This document shows, in pieces, positions 16,713-26,239 of a stretch of DNA of 64,000 nucleotides; within the stretch, counting starts at the first letter, position 1; the number at the start of each line of letters is the position of its first letter. The notes beneath the pieces were generated by a model that did no database searches, was not told where the DNA came from, and saw only the letters and a list, made by a program, of their open reading frames with translations. Origin of the DNA: Flavobacteriales bacterium (GTDB lineage Bacteria; Bacteroidota; Bacteroidia; Flavobacteriales_D; Sanyastnellaceae); contig JAGYJM010000002.1 of NCBI GenBank assembly GCA_018402085.1, positions 2,681,501 through 2,745,500 of the forward strand. The letters are read 5' to 3'. A program made the translations under genes and the position numbers.

Positions 16713-19467
16713 ACTTGCTCAATTTCTTCTTGAAAACCATGGTGCACACCTTGAGCGCGTAACACTGGTGCTGCCCGGGAGAAGAACCGGGATATACCTT
16801 AAAAAAGAACTCAAGGCGGCAGGATATCGAAGTGGGTGGCTACCCGAAATGCGCACCCTTTCGGAGGTTTTGTCAGACATGAGCAAAACTGCTCGAGCTG
16901 ATAAACTCGACCTCCTATTCGAGCTCTATGAGCTTTGGAGGCAGCGCTTTGAACCTGAAGAAAGCTTTAGTCAGTTTCTCCAATGGGGACCAACCATTCT
17001 CTCTGATTTCAACGAAATTGATCATTACCTTCTCAACCCTCGCCAGGTCTTTCGAAACCTGAAGGCCTATAAAGACATAGAACAGTGGAGTTTCGGCGAA
17101 GATGAAGACCAATGGTCTGCCGTACAGCAAGATTTCGCACATTTCTGGGGGCGTCTTCTACCACTCTATGAAGCACTCCAGGATCGAATGTCAGAAACCG
17201 GGCAGTTTTACGGAGGGGCCATTGCCCGCAAAGCAGCCGCGAATCCGGCAGAAGCTTTTGATCGTTTGCATACCGACTACCTCATCGTAGCCGGACTCAG
17301 CGCGCTGACCCCGGCAGAACAGTTTGTGATTAAAAAACTCGAAGAAACCGGGAAGGCCACCATTCTCTGGGACGCTGATCGGTATTATGTAGATGATCGT
17401 CCGCTTGAAGCAGGCCACTTTATGCGGCAGATGCGACAGAATGGCATCCAGATGAAGGCTGGAGCGCACTTTTTGAATGGCAAAAAACACATCACACTTG
17501 CCGGCTGTAGTTCTACTATTACGCAAACCCAGTACGTAAACGAAGTGCTTCAAAAGACAGCGCCTGAGCAAGCGCTTCAAACTGCGGTGATTCTTCCTGA
17601 CAACAGTGTGCTGCCTTCTCTGCTGCCAGCCCTGCCAGAGAAGTTCAGCAGTATCAATGTCACCATGGGAAAACAGCTGAGCCACACTCCGGTCAAAAGC
17701 CTCTTCCATCATGCGTTCAGACTATTTGACATCAAAGGCAACCGACTGAGGCATACAGAAATAACCCAACTGTTGCGGCACCCGATGCTCAGCGGCGCCG
17801 ACGCACCAAATCGTGGTTTTTTCGTTTTCGCCCTACGAGCCATCATACGCAGAAATGAAGTCTTCATTTCAAGTGAGGTCATCGATCGTCTCGTTACTGA
17901 CTTTAAGGCTTCAGGCGAAACCATCTCATCAGAGGTCATTGCTTTCTTCAAACAATTATTTGAAACGCTTAAAAACAGGAGCATCGAAGGAATTCTTGAC
18001 ACCATCGATCGCCTCCTGAATCTTTGCCAACCGCCCACGTCATTAAAAGAACTTCACCAAGCCTGGATCTTGAGCACCGGCATGGTGCAACGACTTCAGC
18101 GAATGCACGATAGGTATCCGGCACTGCAAAGCGCCCGTGACATTGAACGCATCCTCCTATCGCTTCTTTCTCAGGCGCAAATCGATTTGATCGGCGAGCC
18201 CCTGGAAGGCTTGCAAGTTATGGGACTGCTCGAATCACGTGCGCTCGATTTCAAACGCGTGATTTTGCTGAATTGCAATGAAGGTGTGCTGCCTAAGTCA
18301 GGCTTTGGCGATTCCTTTCTGCCTGCAGTGATCCGCAAAGGCTTTCGCTTGCCCACTCCGTTTGATCGGGATGCCATTTTTGCCTACTACACCTACCGCC
18401 TTTTGCAACGAGCCGAAGAAGTGCACCTGGTATATACGGCCGGAGAAAGCTCTTTCAAGAGCGGCGAAAAAAGCCGTTACCTGCAACAGATAGAGAGCTG
18501 TCCGCTTCTCAGGTCGAGCGAGATTACAATCTCACAGCGAAATCTTCTAAGCGAAGCCCCGGTCTCTCAGCCCGATATTCCGCCCATCACGATAGGTAAC
18601 TGGTCAGTAAAACGGTTTGAAGAACTCAAACAAACTGGCCTTTCACCTTCCGGACTGAATAAATGGATCGATTGCCCTAACAATTTCTACCACCGCCATG
18701 TACTCGGCTTCAGGGAGCAAGACGATGTTGAAGAAGAGATCGAACACTCAACTCTCGGAAATATCGTTCACAAGGCCGCAGAGAACGGCTACAAGCGATA
18801 TATGCAACGCCGCCTTCAAGTGAACGATCTCAAAGACCTTAAAAACGACGTCAAAAGGCTCGTTGACGAGGCCCTGGAAGACACTTACCGCAAAGATCTC
18901 ACTTACAGCGGAGTAAACTACCTGAGCAAAGCTGTTGCGAGAAAGTTCGTTGAAAAAATCTTTACCCTCGACGAATATCTCTTGCGCAACGGCGCGAACA
19001 TCAGCATAGAGAATATTGAAGCTAAAATGCACCGCAAAGCAGATAATAAGGGCGCCCTCTTCGGCTTTGCTGACAGAATTGACCGGGTAAACGGCGCGCT
19101 GCGCATTGTAGATTTTAAAACAGGCAAGGTGACCGCAAGCGATTTGAAACTCAAGCCCGATAGCTGGCAGCAAGAGCTCACTGCCGGTAAAAAAGGCAAG
19201 GTTCTGCAAACCCTTATTTACGCATGGCTTTGCAGACAAATATACCATGAACCTGTTACGAGCGGCATTATTTCTACTCGCTCTCACCGGTCAGGCTTTC
19301 TACCTGTAAGCTTTGACAAAACACCACTCATTTTCGATGATGTATTCGAAAAAGAATTCGAAGCATGGCTGCTGGAAATTTTCGCTCAAATAGGCCACCC
19401 GGAGCAAACAGTCATACACACCGAAGGTGCTGAATATTGCGAGTATTGCGTTACTTTGAAGACTTAA
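16687..19467 (+). CDS. AddB-like PD-(D/E)XK nuclease family protein
   Basis: A 926-residue protein resembling the AddB subunit of the AddAB helicase-nuclease used in double-strand break repair. The N-terminal two thirds has the UvrD-like fold, but the Walker A position reads LPGRRTGIYL and lacks GKT, so it is not an active helicase. The C-terminal third is a RecB-type nuclease: LGNIVHKAAENGY (motif His), GFADRID (motif Asp) and VDFKTGK (D-x-K). Cysteines at IDCPNNFYH and in YCEYC near the C-terminus fit the AddB iron-sulfur cluster. The start ATG is 16687 or 16693. The partner helicase AddA is not in the window. Confidence 0.85.
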   Translation: MIMKTFLNELAQFLLENHGAHLERVTLVLPGRRTGIYLKKELKAAGYRSGWLPEMRTLSEVLSDMSKTARADKLDLLFELYELWRQRFEPEESFSQFLQWGPTILSDFNEIDHYLLNPRQVFRNLKAYKDIEQWSFGEDEDQWSAVQQDFAHFWGRLLPLYEALQDRMSETGQFYGGAIARKAAANPAEAFDRLHTDYLIVAGLSALTPAEQFVIKKLEETGKATILWDADRYYVDDRPLEAGHFMRQMRQNGIQMKAGAHFLNGKKHITLAGCSSTITQTQYVNEVLQKTAPEQALQTAVILPDNSVLPSLLPALPEKFSSINVTMGKQLSHTPVKSLFHHAFRLFDIKGNRLRHTEITQLLRHPMLSGADAPNRGFFVFALRAIIRRNEVFISSEVIDRLVTDFKASGETISSEVIAFFKQLFETLKNRSIEGILDTIDRLLNLCQPPTSLKELHQAWILSTGMVQRLQRMHDRYPALQSARDIERILLSLLSQAQIDLIGEPLEGLQVMGLLESRALDFKRVILLNCNEGVLPKSGFGDSFLPAVIRKGFRLPTPFDRDAIFAYYTYRLLQRAEEVHLVYTAGESSFKSGEKSRYLQQIESCPLLRSSEITISQRNLLSEAPVSQPDIPPITIGNWSVKRFEELKQTGLSPSGLNKWIDCPNNFYHRHVLGFREQDDVEEEIEHSTLGNIVHKAAENGYKRYMQRRLQVNDLKDLKNDVKRLVDEALEDTYRKDLTYSGVNYLSKAVARKFVEKIFTLDEYLLRNGANISIENIEAKMHRKADNKGALFGFADRIDRVNGALRIVDFKTGKVTASDLKLKPDSWQQELTAGKKGKVLQTLIYAWLCRQIYHEPVTSGIISTRSHRSGFLPVSFDKTPLIFDDVFEKEFEAWLLEIFAQIGHPEQTVIHTEGAEYCEYCVTLKT

Positions 19468-19477
19468 TTCAAGCTTC

Positions 19478-20770
19478 TTGAAGCGCGTACTCATTCTCAC
19501 GTATTATTGGCCCCCAAGTGGCGGATCTGGCGTTCAACGGTGGTTGAAGTTTGCCAAATACCTGCCAGACTACGGCTGGCAACCGGTGGTGTACACCCCT
19601 GAGAATCCGGAGTACCCCAACCTGGATCACTCATTGCAAAATGACGTGCCGAAATCAGCCGAAATCATCAAAAGGCCCATTATTGAACCGTATAGCATAT
19701 ACAAGAGGTTGGTCGGCATGAAAAAAGATGACCGTATCCACACCGGATTCCTCAGTGATAAAGCAAAACCGGGAACGCTCGAGCAGTTATCGCGGTGGAT
19801 TCGGGGCAACTTCTTCATTCCCGATGCCCGTCGTTTCTGGATTCGTCCGTCAGTGCGTTACCTCAACGCTTACCTGAAATCAAACCCGGTAGACCTCATT
19901 GTGAGCACCGGCCCGCCTCATAGCCTGCACCTTATCGCGAAGGCACTGAAAAAGCGTACAGGTCTGCCCTGGGTTGCTGATTTTCGCGATCCATGGACGA
20001 ATATTGACTTCTACGAAGAATTGATGCTCACCAAACCCGCTGACCGAAAGCACCATCAACTGGAGGCTGCGGTATTGCGTGAGAGCGATAAGGTATTAGT
20101 GGTTGGTCGTGAAATGAAGCGTGAGTTTTCAGCCCTTACATCAGCCGAGAAGATCCACATCATTCCGAACGGTTATGACGCACACGACATCGTCAATGAT
20201 CGCGTTCCTGACCCTGATCCGTTTTTTAGCCTTGCCCACATAGGTAGTTTTTCGCCTGCCCGAAATGTACCGGTACTTTGGTCTGCTCTGGCGCAAAAGC
20301 GCAAGGATGATACCTCCTTTGCTGAACACTTCAGATTAAAAGTAGTAGGCTCGATAGACCATACGGTACGCAAGGGCATTGAAGACGCAGGATTAACCGA
20401 CGCCCTGGTGAACATCCCTTATCTGCCTCACGAAAAGGTCATTGATGAGCAGCGCAAAAGTAGCATGCTACTTCTGGTGGTAAACCAGACAAAAAATGCC
20501 CGGGGTATCGTCACCGGTAAAGTATTCGAATACCTCGCTTCAGGTCGCCCGATTCTCGCGATCGGGCCTCCTGATGGTGACCTGGCGGCCATTCTCGAGG
20601 AATGCAAGGCCGGAAGAGTCATTGATTACGACGACAAAGAAGGTATGTTGAACGCCCTCGAAAATCCGGTCATAGCAGACCCGGTAATGGTAGCTCAGTT
20701 TCGTCGGGAGGCCCTCACAGAAGAACTGAGCTCATCAGTCTTCCAACCGTTAACTTCTTCAGGCTTCTGA
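19478..20770 (+). CDS. Glycosyltransferase family 4 protein
   Basis: A 430-residue GT-B enzyme probably transferring a sugar from a nucleotide donor to a lipid-linked or surface glycan. The N-terminus LILTYYWPPSGGSGVQRWLKF with a glycine-rich loop, WVADFRDPWT near residue 170, and the donor domain ending VFEYLASGRPILAIGP fit the Bacteroidota GT4 group. The start is a TTG at 19478. Gaps of 11 bases from the nuclease gene and 31 to the next glycosyltransferase suggest one transcription unit. A degenerate hairpin element (20286-20312) lies inside. Confidence 0.88.
   Translation: MKRVLILTYYWPPSGGSGVQRWLKFAKYLPDYGWQPVVYTPENPEYPNLDHSLQNDVPKSAEIIKRPIIEPYSIYKRLVGMKKDDRIHTGFLSDKAKPGTLEQLSRWIRGNFFIPDARRFWIRPSVRYLNAYLKSNPVDLIVSTGPPHSLHLIAKALKKRTGLPWVADFRDPWTNIDFYEELMLTKPADRKHHQLEAAVLRESDKVLVVGREMKREFSALTSAEKIHIIPNGYDAHDIVNDRVPDPDPFFSLAHIGSFSPARNVPVLWSALAQKRKDDTSFAEHFRLKVVGSIDHTVRKGIEDAGLTDALVNIPYLPHEKVIDEQRKSSMLLLVVNQTKNARGIVTGKVFEYLASGRPILAIGPPDGDLAAILEECKAGRVIDYDDKEGMLNALENPVIADPVMVAQFRREALTEELSSSVFQPLTSSGF
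20286..20312 (+). repeat. Dispersed hairpin element 8 (degenerate)
   Basis: A GCGC-AAAA-GCGC core extends outward by two further pairs after one mismatch and is followed by GATGAT. It lies in-frame in the glycosyltransferase gene. It is a weak member. Confidence 0.35.
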
Positions 20771-20801
20771 CTTTATTCGCATCTTTGGGAGCACAGAACC
20801 T

Positions 20802-21986
20802 GTGCGCATGAAAAGGCCCTTGATCCTCCACCTACTCGACAAATTTTATCCACCCGACCCGAGGGTTGACGGCGAGATGAAAGCGCTGAATGAGGCCGGC
20901 TTTCAGACTAAGTTGGCGGTTTTTCAAAAAGAACCTTTTTTAAGGGAGGATGTCATCAATCTACCGATGGCAAAAAACATGTTTCGCTTCTCTGCTTTGG
21001 CTTATACTATACCTGTTTACCAGTGGTACATTAAATACTATCTGAGAAAAGTTATCCGTCGCGAGCAGCCAGACTTTTTGCATGTCCATGACATTACCAT
21101 GGCCGAAGCCGTGCGGCAATTGAGTGAAGAATTCAAGATTCCCTACATCTTGGATCTGCACGAGAACCGCCCGGAGATTATGCAGTATTACCCGTTTATG
21201 AAACGGCCGCTTAGCCGGTTACTGATCAATCTCGATCATTGGAGAATCGCTGAAAAGCGCCTCATGAATGCGGCGCAACACTGTATTGTAGTTACAGAAG
21301 AGGCTCGCGCTTGGTATGTTGAGCACTTCAAAATCACAGCCGAGAAGATCACTGTCACTCCAAACGCTGTAGACGAAACGTTCATCCGTATTGCGGAAAA
21401 TAGGGATCGTCAAAATCTTCCGGGCGAATTAAGAATGATTTATATTGGAGAAACAAGTGCACGCCGTGGCATTGAATCAGTAATCAAGGCTGTAGCAATA
21501 CTCCGTGATAAGCGTATCAACGTGCACTGCACGATACTCGGACGAGGTCGCGATGACAATCACTGGAAGACAATGCTCAACCGTCTTAGTCTGAATGAAC
21601 ACATCATTTTTGGTGGCTGGGTAGGTTACGAGGAAATTCATGCGGCTCTTCAGTCTTGCAATATCGGACTCTGCCCAATTCTCAAAAACATACACCACGA
21701 CACAACTTATGCAAATAAGATATTCCAATACATGGCTTATGGCCTGGTCAATGTAGTAAGCGACTGTGACGCCCAGGCTAACCTGGTTCAGCAATACAAT
21801 TGCGGATTGATTCATAAAGGAGGCGATGAAAACGATCTGGCTAAAAAACTGCTCTGGCTTGTTAACCACCCCGATACCATCAACGCTATGGGCGAAAATG
21901 GACGAACAGCTCTGAAAAACGGTTTTACCCCCACAAAAGTACATGCCGCACTTGTCGCCTACTACCGCGAAGCAGCAACCGCATAG
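20802..21986 (+). CDS. Glycosyltransferase family 4 protein
   Basis: A 394-residue GT-B enzyme. The N-terminal acceptor domain includes LLDKFYPPDPRVDGEMKALN and HVHDITMAEAV; the donor domain includes LRMIYIGETSARRGIES and KIFQYMAYGLVNVVSDC. No signal peptide; probably peripheral to the inner membrane. The start may be GTG 20802 or ATG 20808. The end overlaps the convergent methyltransferase by 25 bases. It belongs with the preceding glycosyltransferase and the following flippase in a surface-glycan region. Confidence 0.87.
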   Translation: MRMKRPLILHLLDKFYPPDPRVDGEMKALNEAGFQTKLAVFQKEPFLREDVINLPMAKNMFRFSALAYTIPVYQWYIKYYLRKVIRREQPDFLHVHDITMAEAVRQLSEEFKIPYILDLHENRPEIMQYYPFMKRPLSRLLINLDHWRIAEKRLMNAAQHCIVVTEEARAWYVEHFKITAEKITVTPNAVDETFIRIAENRDRQNLPGELRMIYIGETSARRGIESVIKAVAILRDKRINVHCTILGRGRDDNHWKTMLNRLSLNEHIIFGGWVGYEEIHAALQSCNIGLCPILKNIHHDTTYANKIFQYMAYGLVNVVSDCDAQANLVQQYNCGLIHKGGDENDLAKKLLWLVNHPDTINAMGENGRTALKNGFTPTKVHAALVAYYREAATA

Positions 21987-22480
21987 TACCGCGGAGTATA
22001 CTGCCTCAAAAACGGACGAATGCCAAATGGATGTGGAGACGGACTGGTCCATTTGTGGGTCGAAGCAATTTTCCACCCCGCCTTTTCTACCAACCAATCG
22101 AACTGCCAGTCTTCAAACTCATGGTAGTGGCGATCGCGCTCATCCGTTTGACTCCGGTAAGCCGGAGAAAACCAAAGACGCAAAGGTACCGTCGCAATCA
22201 ATTTTGGCGCCTGCACTGCCTGAAGCAAAGGCATTGGGTTCACAAGGTGTTCCAGTATCTCGAACGCTGTTACCGCATTTACATCGTCTCGCTGCACCTC
22301 CCTTGTATCAAGATCAAGGTCACGCCCTTCGGTGTTAATAACCTCATAACCCGCTTCTTCCATCCATTCTGAAAAGGGATTACGCACCCCAAGATCAAGC
22401 ACCTTCGCAGGAGCCGGCAGGTGCGCTTGCAAAAACTCAAGGGTGTGGCGGTAACGCCGTATGGGCATCTTTTTATACAT
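21962..22480 (-). CDS. Class I SAM-dependent methyltransferase-like protein
   Basis: A 172-residue protein with a Rossmann-type methyltransferase core: the SAM loop region VLDLGVRNPFSEWMEEAGY, the acidic strand end VINTEGRDLDLD and motif AFEILEHLVNP. It is shorter than many homologues and the glycine loop is degenerate (DLGVRNPF rather than a GxGxG pattern). It resembles methyltransferases found in glycan clusters that modify sugars or lipids; the target is unknown. It is convergent with the upstream glycosyltransferase and divergent from the flippase. Confidence 0.75.
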   Translation of the reverse strand: MYKKMPIRRYRHTLEFLQAHLPAPAKVLDLGVRNPFSEWMEEAGYEVINTEGRDLDLDTREVQRDDVNAVTAFEILEHLVNPMPLLQAVQAPKLIATVPLRLWFSPAYRSQTDERDRHYHEFEDWQFDWLVEKAGWKIASTHKWTSPSPHPFGIRPFLRQYTPRYYAVAASR

Positions 22481-22552
22481 CGTCTGTTGCGTTTCGTCTG
22501 ACTCCGGCTTCGGAATTCATAACTTCGGTGCGAATCTCGCAAAAATCTGCAC

Positions 22553-24010
22553 GTGGGGATCGTTGCCCGTCAAGCTTCTCGAAATGCTGCCTCCATTCTC
22601 ATCGGCACCTTAGCCGGTGCTGTGAACACCATTGTGGTACTGCCGCAGGCTTTCGCAACATTTGAGGAAGGATGGGGCCTGATCAAAGTACTCACTGCTT
22701 ATGCCCTCATTTTCGCTCAGTTCTTTCACGGAGGTGTGCCTAATGCCATGGTGCGTTTCTTTCCGCGCTTGCAAGAGAATGAACGCGCTCGCTTTCTACT
22801 CTTTGCCTTCGCGATTCCCCTCTTCGGCAGTGCCCTCCTGTCTGCCTTCCTCCTTCTTGGAGGCCACTCTGCCATTGACCTCGTCAACGAAGAAAACAGC
22901 GCTTTACTCAGAGAACGCATTCCTGAACTTGCCTTTCTTTCAGTCATCCTGATCTTTTTCTTCTCCATCAACGGATACCTTAGCGCCCGACTGAAAACCA
23001 CCTTCTTTCAGTTCATCAATGAGACCTTCCTGAAGAGCTGGTACCTGCTCATTGCAACCACCTACCTCTTCGAACTCATTCACTTTGATCAGCTCATCGC
23101 CGCCTATCTCGGAGGCTACACACTCGCCACTTTAGCTTTGTTGATTTACAGCCTGAAGCTTGGACTGCGTTTTCAGACGGGTACCTTCGGAATTTCAAAA
23201 CGCGAATTCGCCTCCTACAGCCTCTACTCCATACTTGATCGCGGTGCGGCTATCATCGTCAATAACCTTGACAGCATCATGATCGGACTGATCATCGGGC
23301 TTCAGGATGTCGCGTACTATACCCTCGCCTTCTACATCGGTGCCGTAGCCATGATTCCGCAAAAATCAATTATGGCCATCGCTAACCCGATTACCTCTAA
23401 AGCTCTTGGTGAGCAAGACCCGAACGAGCTGCTCAGGGTTTACCGGCAGAGCAGCCTCTTACAACTTTTCTTTGGTGGACTCATTTTCTGCGGGGTCTGG
23501 GTTTCGATTGACGAGGTTATGCACTTGTTGCCACCTCAATTCAACGGCGGCAAATGGGTGGTGTTCTGGATCGGCATCTCTCGCCTGTTCGGAATGATGA
23601 CCGGTGTCTCCGGAGGCATCCTTGTCTATTCTGAGCACTATCGGCTTAATTTCCGACTCAATTTGTGGCTCATCGCGCTGACAGCCCTGACCAATTACTT
23701 TTTTATGCACCCCGATTTCTTCAATATGGGGATCGAAGGAGCGGCCATCGCGACGGCAATCACCTTTCTCACCTACAACGGAATGAAGGTAGTGTACGTG
23801 AATATGCACTTCAGAATCACCCCTTTCTCAGGAGCATATGCCTTTGTCTGTGTGCTGACAGCCTCTTTGAGCCTTATGACCCTTTGGTCTCCCCTAGAAG
23901 CACAACCATTTGTGGCCATATTGATTAAAAGTACAGTGGTGACCGCAGCTTTTGCACTTCTTGCCTGGCGAACAAGGCTCATCCCGCTGGACCTGCTCAG
24001 AAAAAAATGA
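22553..24010 (+). CDS. Polysaccharide flippase (oligosaccharide transporter family)
   Basis: A 485-residue integral membrane protein with about 12-14 hydrophobic segments spread evenly along its length, typical of Wzx-type flippases of the MATE/MOP superfamily that move lipid-linked oligosaccharide across the inner membrane. The N-terminus ARQASRNAASILIGTLAGAVNT matches the usual first helix. The start is a GTG at 22553. It ends one base before the convergent DUF2147 stop. With the glycosyltransferases around it, it suggests a polysaccharide or O-antigen-like export route. Confidence 0.88.
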   Translation: MGIVARQASRNAASILIGTLAGAVNTIVVLPQAFATFEEGWGLIKVLTAYALIFAQFFHGGVPNAMVRFFPRLQENERARFLLFAFAIPLFGSALLSAFLLLGGHSAIDLVNEENSALLRERIPELAFLSVILIFFFSINGYLSARLKTTFFQFINETFLKSWYLLIATTYLFELIHFDQLIAAYLGGYTLATLALLIYSLKLGLRFQTGTFGISKREFASYSLYSILDRGAAIIVNNLDSIMIGLIIGLQDVAYYTLAFYIGAVAMIPQKSIMAIANPITSKALGEQDPNELLRVYRQSSLLQLFFGGLIFCGVWVSIDEVMHLLPPQFNGGKWVVFWIGISRLFGMMTGVSGGILVYSEHYRLNFRLNLWLIALTALTNYFFMHPDFFNMGIEGAAIATAITFLTYNGMKVVYVNMHFRITPFSGAYAFVCVLTASLSLMTLWSPLEAQPFVAILIKSTVVTAAFALLAWRTRLIPLDLLRKK

Positions 24011-24439
24011 TCATTTCACTCGCTGCCACGTTTGCGTGCGGTAGAACATGTACAAATACCCCCTTACTTTCAACAAGTCAGGGTCGTCTTCATCAAGCCA
24101 GATTTTACAGTCGTAGGTTTCCCCCTTTTCAGGGTCAAGGATCGTGCCGTCTTCCCAGGTGTCACCGTCTTTCTCCATGCTGCGTATGATCTCCATTCCC
24201 AGAATCGGCTCTCCTGTTCGGTCATCTTCACACAGCTCGCAAGTCGCCTCCATCGTTTCGCCCGGACGCAAGAACATGTCTACGATTCTGCCGTACAGCT
24301 TGCCGTTTTTCGTGTAAATTTCTACGATTGACCGGGCTTCTTCTGTCTGATCGTCAATACTTTTCCATTTTCCGGTTACGCTTTGCGCCGCAAAAGCGGC
24401 GGATGCGAACACGAGAGCTAAGGTCAGGAGGTATTTCAT
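24011..24439 (-). CDS. DUF2147 family secreted protein
   Basis: A 142-residue protein with a clear signal peptide (MKYLLTLALVFASAAFAAQS). The mature part has the DUF2147 pattern GKWKSIDDQTEEARSIVEIY, GKLYGRIVD, GEPILGMEIIRSM and DGTILDPEKGETYDCKIWL. The function of the family is unknown; it is thought to be periplasmic. Its start overlaps the yihY-like gene stop (ATGA), so the two are translationally coupled at the end of the DUF4783-nadC-yihY unit. The hairpin element at 24384-24409 encodes, in antisense, the signal cleavage region. Confidence 0.88.
   Translation of the reverse strand: MKYLLTLALVFASAAFAAQSVTGKWKSIDDQTEEARSIVEIYTKNGKLYGRIVDMFLRPGETMEATCELCEDDRTGEPILGMEIIRSMEKDGDTWEDGTILDPEKGETYDCKIWLDEDDPDLLKVRGYLYMFYRTQTWQRVK
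24384..24409 (+). repeat. Dispersed hairpin-GAT element 9
   Basis: The arms are CGCCGC and GCGGCG, the loop is AAAA and the tail is GATGCGAA. It is antisense to the DUF2147 gene; the reverse complement encodes FASAAFAA of the signal peptide. Confidence 0.7.
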
Positions 24440-25374
24440 TCTGTATCAAGTTTGAGGAGGTCGCTCTTGGCGCGGTAAATGCTGGCATTCAGCTCAAACC
24501 CCACCAAAAGAATCAAACTGTTAAGGTTAATCCAGATCAAGAGCAATAAAAACGTACCCAGTGAGCCATACAACCTGTTAAAGGAACTGAAGTTATTTAC
24601 GAACCAGGCGAAGCCCAGCGAGGTCAGAATGAACAGGAGCGTGGTGACTGTTGCCCCCGCTGAAAATGTCTTCCACCGATGCCGGCGCAGATCACCAATA
24701 TTGTACAAGATGGTGATACTGCCATAGATCAATAAAATGGTGATGAGCCACTTCGCCACATTCAACAAGAATACATTGTCTTGCTGTAACCAGCCCAATT
24801 CAATAAACTCCCTGAAGGCTGCTCCGCTAAAAATGATCAACACCACGGCCACCATGATGAAAAGGCTCAGTATAATCAACAAACCGATGCTTACCAGGCG
24901 AATCAGAAGCGGATTACCTTTCGACTCTAAGTTCACCGAGCCGTTGAACCCGGTTAATATGGCATTGACGCTGTTGCTTGCGTAATAGAGAGAGAGAATA
25001 AACCCAAGAGAAAAAACAGTGTTGTGACTTTTATTAAGGAGGTCAGCTACGGTTTCTTCGACCAGCGAAAAAGTATCCCCCGGAAAAAAAGCACGTACGC
25101 TGTCAAAGAGATACTGCTGAAAATTATCGATCGGAATAAACGGAATCAGTGACAACAGCAGAATAATAACCGGAAATACCGCCAGAAAAAAACGGAAGGA
25201 TATAGCAGCTGCGCGTGTTGTTAGTGCCCCTTTCTGCATTCCTTCTACGAAAAAACGGGCAACGGCATAGAGGCTTAATCCTTCAAAACCCCACGGACGC
25301 ACTTTTCTGGCAAAACGAATGATCGTTTTGACCGGTGCAGACTCGAGCAAACGGTTCAGCCATTTGCGGATCAT
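24436..25374 (-). CDS. YihY/BrkB family inner-membrane protein
   Basis: A 312-residue membrane protein with six hydrophobic segments. Family features include AAAISFRFFLAVFPVIILLLS near residue 65, SVNAILTGFNGSVN near 150 and LLILLIWINLNSLILLVGFELNA near the end. The family, once called RNase BN in error, is of unknown function. It lies between nadC (six-base gap) and DUF2147 (overlap), a gene order common in Flavobacteriales. Confidence 0.9.
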   Translation of the reverse strand: MIRKWLNRLLESAPVKTIIRFARKVRPWGFEGLSLYAVARFFVEGMQKGALTTRAAAISFRFFLAVFPVIILLLSLIPFIPIDNFQQYLFDSVRAFFPGDTFSLVEETVADLLNKSHNTVFSLGFILSLYYASNSVNAILTGFNGSVNLESKGNPLLIRLVSIGLLIILSLFIMVAVVLIIFSGAAFREFIELGWLQQDNVFLLNVAKWLITILLIYGSITILYNIGDLRRHRWKTFSAGATVTTLLFILTSLGFAWFVNNFSSFNRLYGSLGTFLLLLIWINLNSLILLVGFELNASIYRAKSDLLKLDTE

Positions 25375-25380
25375 TGGTGT

Positions 25381-26232
25381 TTAATCTATTGCTTTGAGGC
25401 TAAGATCGAGATTTCGGACACTATGTGTGAGTGCTCCCATCGAAACATAATCCACACCGGCCTCTGCATAAGGACGAACATTCTCCGGAGTGATCCCGCC
25501 TGAAGCCTCCGTTTCCAGCCTTCCATCGATCAGGTCAACAGCTTCTTTGACCTGTTCAGGGGTGAAATTATCAAGCATGACCCGATGCACTCCGCTTTCA
25601 CGAAGTACTTCCTCCACCTCATCCATATTGCGGGTTTCTACCTCAACCGGAAGGTCAAGTTGATTCTCTTTGAGGTAGTGACGTACCCTATCCATCGCTT
25701 TTGCGATGCCCCCGGCATAATCGATGTGATTGTCTTTCAGCATGATCATATCGAATAAACCGAAGCGGTGATTCACCCCCCCTCCGATTCGTACCGCAAG
25801 CTTCTCAAAATAACGCAGGCCAGGTGTAGTTTTACGGGTATCGAGCACTTTTGCAGCAGTTCCTTCGAGCATCTTTGTAACATAACGGGTGCGGGTTGCA
25901 ATGCCGCTCATGCGTTGCATCAGGTTCAATGCCAGTCGCTCTGCTGTAAGAATTGACCGGGCCCTTCCGCTCACGATAAATGCGACGTCTCCCTTACAAA
26001 GCTCGTCTCCGTCTTTACGCAAGAAATGAAGCTGAAGCTCGGGGTCTACCTCGCTAAAGACGATTGCCGCAATTTCAAGACCTGCTATAACACCATCTTC
26101 TTTTACGAGGAGGTGTGCCTTGCTCAGCGCGTCGTGCGGAATACAGGCCATACTCGAATGGTCACCAACTCCTACATCTTCCTGCAGTGCCCGTTGAATC
26201 ATTAGGCGTATGCCCTGGATGTCTTCTTGCAT
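25381..26232 (-). CDS. nadC: Nicotinate-nucleotide pyrophosphorylase (carboxylating)
   Basis: Converts quinolinate and PRPP to nicotinate mononucleotide in de novo NAD synthesis. The product has about 283 residues from the ATG at 26232 (MQEDIQGIRLMIQRALQEDV); the frame extends to a TTG at 26253 that would overlap DUF4783. Visible motifs are LNLMQRMSGIATRTR, LDTRKTTPGLR, MLKDNHI and the C-terminal ASGGITPENV. It is in an operon-like run DUF4783-nadC-yihY-DUF2147. One hairpin element (25687-25710) lies within. Confidence 0.95.
   Translation of the reverse strand: MQEDIQGIRLMIQRALQEDVGVGDHSSMACIPHDALSKAHLLVKEDGVIAGLEIAAIVFSEVDPELQLHFLRKDGDELCKGDVAFIVSGRARSILTAERLALNLMQRMSGIATRTRYVTKMLEGTAAKVLDTRKTTPGLRYFEKLAVRIGGGVNHRFGLFDMIMLKDNHIDYAGGIAKAMDRVRHYLKENQLDLPVEVETRNMDEVEEVLRESGVHRVMLDNFTPEQVKEAVDLIDGRLETEASGGITPENVRPYAEAGVDYVSMGALTHSVRNLDLSLKAID
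25687..25710 (-). repeat. Dispersed hairpin-GAT element 10
   Basis: On the minus strand the arms are CATCGC and GCGATG, the loop is AAAA and the tail is GATAGG. It is sense in nadC and encodes IAKAMDR, which looks like normal family sequence. Confidence 0.45.
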
Positions 26233-26239
26233 AGGGCTA

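Noticed and set aside
21248-21263. CGCT-GAAA-AGCG hairpin in a glycosyltransferase gene
   Set aside because: It has only 4 bp of stem and no GAT tail, so it was not counted as a family member.
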